From an uncultured Lachnospira sp. (GTDB lineage Bacteria; Bacillota; Clostridia; Lachnospirales; Lachnospiraceae), in assembly GCA_910585095.1 (NCBI GenBank), contig CAJUBU010000001.1, positions 186,001 to 250,000 of the forward strand: a DNA stretch of 64,000 nucleotides, in the 5' to 3' direction. The position numbers were made by a program, and so were the translations under genes. Within the stretch, counting starts at the first letter, position 1. Each line of letters starts with the position of its first letter. Below are positions 60,452 to 64,000 of this stretch, piece by piece. The notes below the pieces were generated by a model. The model ran no database searches. It was given only the letters and a program-made list of their open reading frames with translations, and was not told the origin of the DNA.

Positions 60452-62785
60452 TCATATTAATTTTTTGTTAATTATTTGTTTAAGTTTTGAAGAACTAGTA
60501 CTCTCTGTATATGGAAAAAAAACTAACTCTGCTCCATGTTCTCGCAAAAATTCCTGTTTTTTCTTCCACTTAGAATCGTTAGCATAATCACTGCCTGAAA
60601 ATTGTGCATCAAAATGAAACCTTAAATATGCATCTTTCGTATCACTAAACTTATGTGGAATACCAACCGCCTCATCGACATAGCGACAAGCCTGTACGAT
60701 TTCTAAGCGCTCCTCAAATGGTATAAATGTTTCTGTATGCTTATTTTCTCGTACTCCCTCATCAGTCACCACCCCTACAATAAGATAATCACATTGTTCT
60801 TTTGCTCTTCTTAAAAGGTTGAGATGCCCCATATGAAATAAATCAAATACGCCTGCAACATATCCTATATGATACTTTTTAGGAGAATTTTCCTTTTCTT
60901 TGTTTACAGAGGCAATCTTTTTAGGATTTCTTGGATATTCCATATTAGTATCATATATACTAATATTAGTCGCTCCTAAACGCTTTGCTTGTTTTAATAC
61001 TTCTGTATAATTCTTAATACAAATAATTAATTTATATGTGCTTGGATTTTCTTTTTCTAATATAGAAGGAGAAATAATTTCAATACCTTCTATCTCTTTT
61101 CCTTGTTTATTTAAATTATTATCAAAAATTGCTGTTACGTTATAATCCTCTTTATATAATGCCAAAAATTTTTTTGTAAAATTTCCAGAACCAAACAAAT
61201 ATATCTTTTTATTTTCAATATTTGAAAACACATTAATAAATAAATTTTGATATTCTTGTGCTGAATAGTTCATTTTTTGGCGGTTTGAATGAACAATCTC
61301 AACATTTCGTCTATGTTTACTATGATAATCTTCTAATATTGTATCATTTCGTAAATTATCCAAAAAATAATTAATAAATGAATAAAATAATTCTTGATAT
61401 TGGATTAACTTATATTTTTTAAACAATTCCATTCTTGGAAATATACTTTCAATTTTTGCATTGTCTGCATAAATAAAATTAATTGTCCTTAACAATATAC
61501 ATTTTGCAGGAAGATTTTTAATATATATTTCTTGGTCAAAAAACATAAATTGGTTATTTATAAAAAATGAATTAAGAGACACTAAATCAATATATCCTCT
61601 TTTAAGAATAACTCCTAACGATTCTTGTTCTTCTTTACTACCATAAGCAACTTTTCTCCATTTTTGCCAATCACAATCATCCTTTTTTTTCTTTTCCCAA
61701 TATGGTTCAAATTGTTCCCAATTAATTTCATCATAAGATACATGCTCTGAAGACTTTAAAATCAATTCCCAATATTTATCTAATTGTTCAATAAACTTTG
61801 ATAAATCTGTTTGAATTAAATCTCTAAAATAATCCGTTAAAGAAATGGCATCTACATAAGGCATTATAAAGGCTTCATTTTCTTTGCAAGCATCAACCAT
61901 ACAAATTCCATGTTTCTTTAAGTACAAATTATTTTCCATTAATTCTTGTACTTTTGTTATTCCTTCTTCATATATAGGACGCTTTTCCACTTTATTATCC
62001 CTACGAATCATGGTACATAAAGCATTTTCTTTTCCTCTATCCATTGATACAGTAACTTGATATACATTAGAAAATATACCATCAACTGGACATTCAATTA
62101 AAAATCCATTAGCCATTGTATGAAACATATTGTTCTCAATAAGTGTTGTATACAATTTTTCTTCTTCTAAAAATATCGTTTCTGGAGAATGATATTGTGG
62201 AAGAATTCTTACATCTAATTGCTCTTGTGGTTTAAAATCTTCAGCAATTATTACTTGTGGACATAAAAGCTCTGGAAATACAGAATAAAAACGATAATTA
62301 TTAATTCCTATTCCATTAAATAAATCTATAAGCTCTGCCTTAGAATAATTGCGCCCTAAAAGGTCATCTTTATTAATAAAACTAACATGTTTATAGTCTT
62401 CTATCCCATCAAAATTACGCTCAGTAAAAGGGTCTTTATCTCCACAAAAATAACGAATTGCTAACCTATTATCTGTATACAAAAGAAATCTTCCATGAGC
62501 AGATAATTTTTGATACAATAATGATAATAATTCTTTTGGCTTTTTTGCATATTCTAACACATTTGCAATAATTATATAATCAAAAATCCCCTCTATGTTA
62601 ACACCATTTTCAACTTCTTCCAAAGAAATACATTGTGTAAACAGTCTCATTTCTTTTAATGCTTTAACTATATTGCCTGACAACTTATTCTCATTCACTA
62701 TACAAAGGACATACTCACCAGCATTAAATTTATACCATTTAATAAGACCTTTTGGCAGTTCATTTATTAATTGTTGCTCTGTCAT
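60452..62785 (-). CDS. Three-part fusion: methyltransferase-like, Rossmann-like and cytidylyltransferase
   Basis: 777 aa. Residues 1-180 look like a class I methyltransferase (GEYVLCIVNENKLSGNIVKA, GIFDYIIIANVLEYAKKPKE, LSAHGRFLLYTDNR) with a weak SAM loop. Residues 180-510 are unassigned, kinase-like in places (FIMPYVDAISLTDYFRD). Residues about 530-620 are the small Rossmann-like module (KKIYLFGSGNFTKKFLALYK, AIFDNNLNKQGKEIEGIEI). The last 140 residues are a TagD-type cytidylyltransferase: GYVAGVFDLFHMGHLNLLRR (HxGH), VGVVTDEGVRENKH, and TESTSSSKLKQI (the ISSTxIR-like motif). It should make a CDP-linked precursor. Starts at 62785. Confidence 0.82.
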   Translation of the reverse strand: MTEQQLINELPKGLIKWYKFNAGEYVLCIVNENKLSGNIVKALKEMRLFTQCISLEEVENGVNIEGIFDYIIIANVLEYAKKPKELLSLLYQKLSAHGRFLLYTDNRLAIRYFCGDKDPFTERNFDGIEDYKHVSFINKDDLLGRNYSKAELIDLFNGIGINNYRFYSVFPELLCPQVIIAEDFKPQEQLDVRILPQYHSPETIFLEEEKLYTTLIENNMFHTMANGFLIECPVDGIFSNVYQVTVSMDRGKENALCTMIRRDNKVEKRPIYEEGITKVQELMENNLYLKKHGICMVDACKENEAFIMPYVDAISLTDYFRDLIQTDLSKFIEQLDKYWELILKSSEHVSYDEINWEQFEPYWEKKKKDDCDWQKWRKVAYGSKEEQESLGVILKRGYIDLVSLNSFFINNQFMFFDQEIYIKNLPAKCILLRTINFIYADNAKIESIFPRMELFKKYKLIQYQELFYSFINYFLDNLRNDTILEDYHSKHRRNVEIVHSNRQKMNYSAQEYQNLFINVFSNIENKKIYLFGSGNFTKKFLALYKEDYNVTAIFDNNLNKQGKEIEGIEIISPSILEKENPSTYKLIICIKNYTEVLKQAKRLGATNISIYDTNMEYPRNPKKIASVNKEKENSPKKYHIGYVAGVFDLFHMGHLNLLRRAKEQCDYLIVGVVTDEGVRENKHTETFIPFEERLEIVQACRYVDEAVGIPHKFSDTKDAYLRFHFDAQFSGSDYANDSKWKKKQEFLREHGAELVFFPYTESTSSSKLKQIINKKLI

Positions 62786-62801
62786 TTTATCAATATCCTT
62801 T

Positions 62802-64000
62802 CTAAATATATATAGTTGGTATTTCTTCTATTATATCTGCACTAATTTTTAATTCCTTTATTTGTTTATAAATACTTTCTTTTTCTTTTAAGACAGATAT
62901 TACAATAACTAGGTTTTCCTTTTTTGTAATTTCTGCCAGATACTTTGGAGAAATTATATCATAACTATAACGTTTTGAATTATATAATTGTTGATTATTA
63001 TCACAAAATGCCCGAATAGGAATATTATATTTATGGCAAAACATCATAAACATACCGCCTCGTATTCCACATCCAAAAATAATAACTGGTCTTTTTGCTA
63101 TTTTTTCAATAATCTTTTTATATAAATTTTTCTCTCGTATATCTTTTGCCTTTAACCACTCAGAATGTTCCTGTGGCGACAACATCAATAATATTAACTC
63201 CTCCCATTGCTCATCTGCATACATATCTTTAGTAATAATTTTTAAATCTAAAACACGTTCCAATTCATTCTTAAACCATTGGTATGGCATTTGTAACTGT
63301 TCTATACGCCAATTCCAATTCATTTTTTTTAATATTTCATCATATTTACTCATTAAAGAAATACTCATTGTATAATAATAATATCGTGCGTGTGTATCTG
63401 ACAAAATTTCTATCAATCTAAGCTTTTCATTAATCCACTCAAACTCATTTTTATAAAATATCAAACCATTTATATTATTAGAAGAAGCTGAATCCCTATC
63501 TTGCCTATAGCGATAAAAACTTTTATCTAAATACATAGCTCTATTAATATACGTTTTCACCTGTTGCAAAAATCCCATATCCTGAAAAGCTGCCTTAGGA
63601 GATTCATGTAATCGAATACGATGTTGATTTAAAAAACTGCGATTATATATCCCTTTCCAGAGAACATAATCAGAAGCCCGCAATGTATTAAGCTGTTCAT
63701 TGTTAAGCACTTTACCATACCAATCTTTATTATTATAAAATAAATATGTTCTTAAATTAAAATCACAGCCATTATTGAGTTTATAAATTTTATCAAAATC
63801 TGCCGCTGCATAATCAAGGTCATTGTCTTTAGCATAGCTGTACAAGGTTTTATACATATCAAGTTCTATCCAGTCGTCCGTCTCAACAATTGCCACATAT
63901 TCGCCGCCTGCATAATCAAGCCCCATATTGACCTGTCTACCATAACTTTTGATTTCACTTTGAAGCAAAACAATACGAGAATCCTTTTGTGCATACTCTT
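62802..64000 (-). CDS. GT2 family glycosyltransferase with C-terminal Rossmann-like module, partial
   Basis: The frame is open to the right edge, so the N-terminus is missing. Visible: GT-A acceptor and metal region RQVNMGLDYAGGEYVAIVET, DDWIE (DxD-like), typical of GT2 enzymes, then ASDYVLWKGIYNRSFLNQHR, AAFQDMGFLQQVKTYI and a helical middle. The last 95 residues are the small Rossmann-like module (RPVIIFGCGIRGGMFMMFCH, IRAFCDNNQQLYN, NLVIVISVLKEKESIYKQI). It ends 17 bp before the three-part fusion gene on the same strand. Confidence 0.85.
   Translation of the reverse strand, partial: EYAQKDSRIVLLQSEIKSYGRQVNMGLDYAGGEYVAIVETDDWIELDMYKTLYSYAKDNDLDYAAADFDKIYKLNNGCDFNLRTYLFYNNKDWYGKVLNNEQLNTLRASDYVLWKGIYNRSFLNQHRIRLHESPKAAFQDMGFLQQVKTYINRAMYLDKSFYRYRQDRDSASSNNINGLIFYKNEFEWINEKLRLIEILSDTHARYYYYTMSISLMSKYDEILKKMNWNWRIEQLQMPYQWFKNELERVLDLKIITKDMYADEQWEELILLMLSPQEHSEWLKAKDIREKNLYKKIIEKIAKRPVIIFGCGIRGGMFMMFCHKYNIPIRAFCDNNQQLYNSKRYSYDIISPKYLAEITKKENLVIVISVLKEKESIYKQIKELKISADIIEEIPTIYI

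Overview
The window is AT-rich, with short intergenic spaces, strong AGGAGG-type ribosome binding sites and TTGACA/TATAAT promoters. Gene content points to an anaerobic, motile, pectin-using Firmicute of the Lachnospiraceae type: dapL (LL-diaminopimelate aminotransferase), anaerobic ribonucleotide reductase with NrdR boxes, a thrS T-box, a TPP riboswitch before thiC, a GH105 pectin-fragment hydrolase, a flagellar cap-like protein and a large sugar-modification island. The genus is an inference. No rRNA, tRNA or CRISPR array was seen.

Layout. 1-10.2 kb: end of a secreted protein, a WYL regulator with a ClbS/DfsB-like protein under a shared operator, dapL, a binding-protein/hybrid-kinase pair, small genes and GH105. 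10.6-19 kb: thrS with its T-box, then a minus-strand run of coaX, coaBC, an AlkD-like protein and a membrane protein. 19-28.5 kb: patatin, YdcF, a DUF3990-type (ADP-ribosyltransferase-like) gene pair, and a BceAB-BceRS-type peptide-sensing module. 28.5-37 kb: SseB-like gene, carA-carB, and an ABC-like gene trio with an Asp-box protein. 37-44 kb: PAP2 phosphatase, thiC, nrdD, a diguanylate cyclase. 44-49.3 kb: small protein, RCK/TrkA subunit, FliD-like protein, Ogt, an adenylate-forming enzyme relative. 49.4-64 kb: glycosyltransferase island with three CgeB-like paralogues, a larger glycosyltransferase, an FkbM methyltransferase, two TIM-barrel proteins, a cytidylyltransferase fusion and a GT2 gene running off the edge.

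Most notable. Between two CgeB-like genes (52.14-53.22 kb) there is a compact insert: a promoter, a structured RNA of about 180 nt and a terminator; then a second promoter, three 45-46 nt tandem repeats that can each form a pseudoknot, a terminator, and a CptN-like toxin gene. This is a type III (CptIN-like) toxin-antitoxin locus. The toxin frame has one in-frame TAA, after which 36 further codons of toxin-like sequence continue in the same frame. It is followed by the 5'-truncated remnant of a gene that once preceded the next glycosyltransferase.

Repeats. A dispersed palindromic element (core AAGCGGAT-N7-ATCCGCT; about 155 bp when complete) occurs at least seven times and supplies the stop codons of two genes. 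Two long-loop terminators share a conserved loop while their stems differ with base pairing kept. A 200 bp GC-rich element with terminal inverted repeats lies at 37.8 kb. In the island, four consecutive genes carry the same small Rossmann-like module in different positions.
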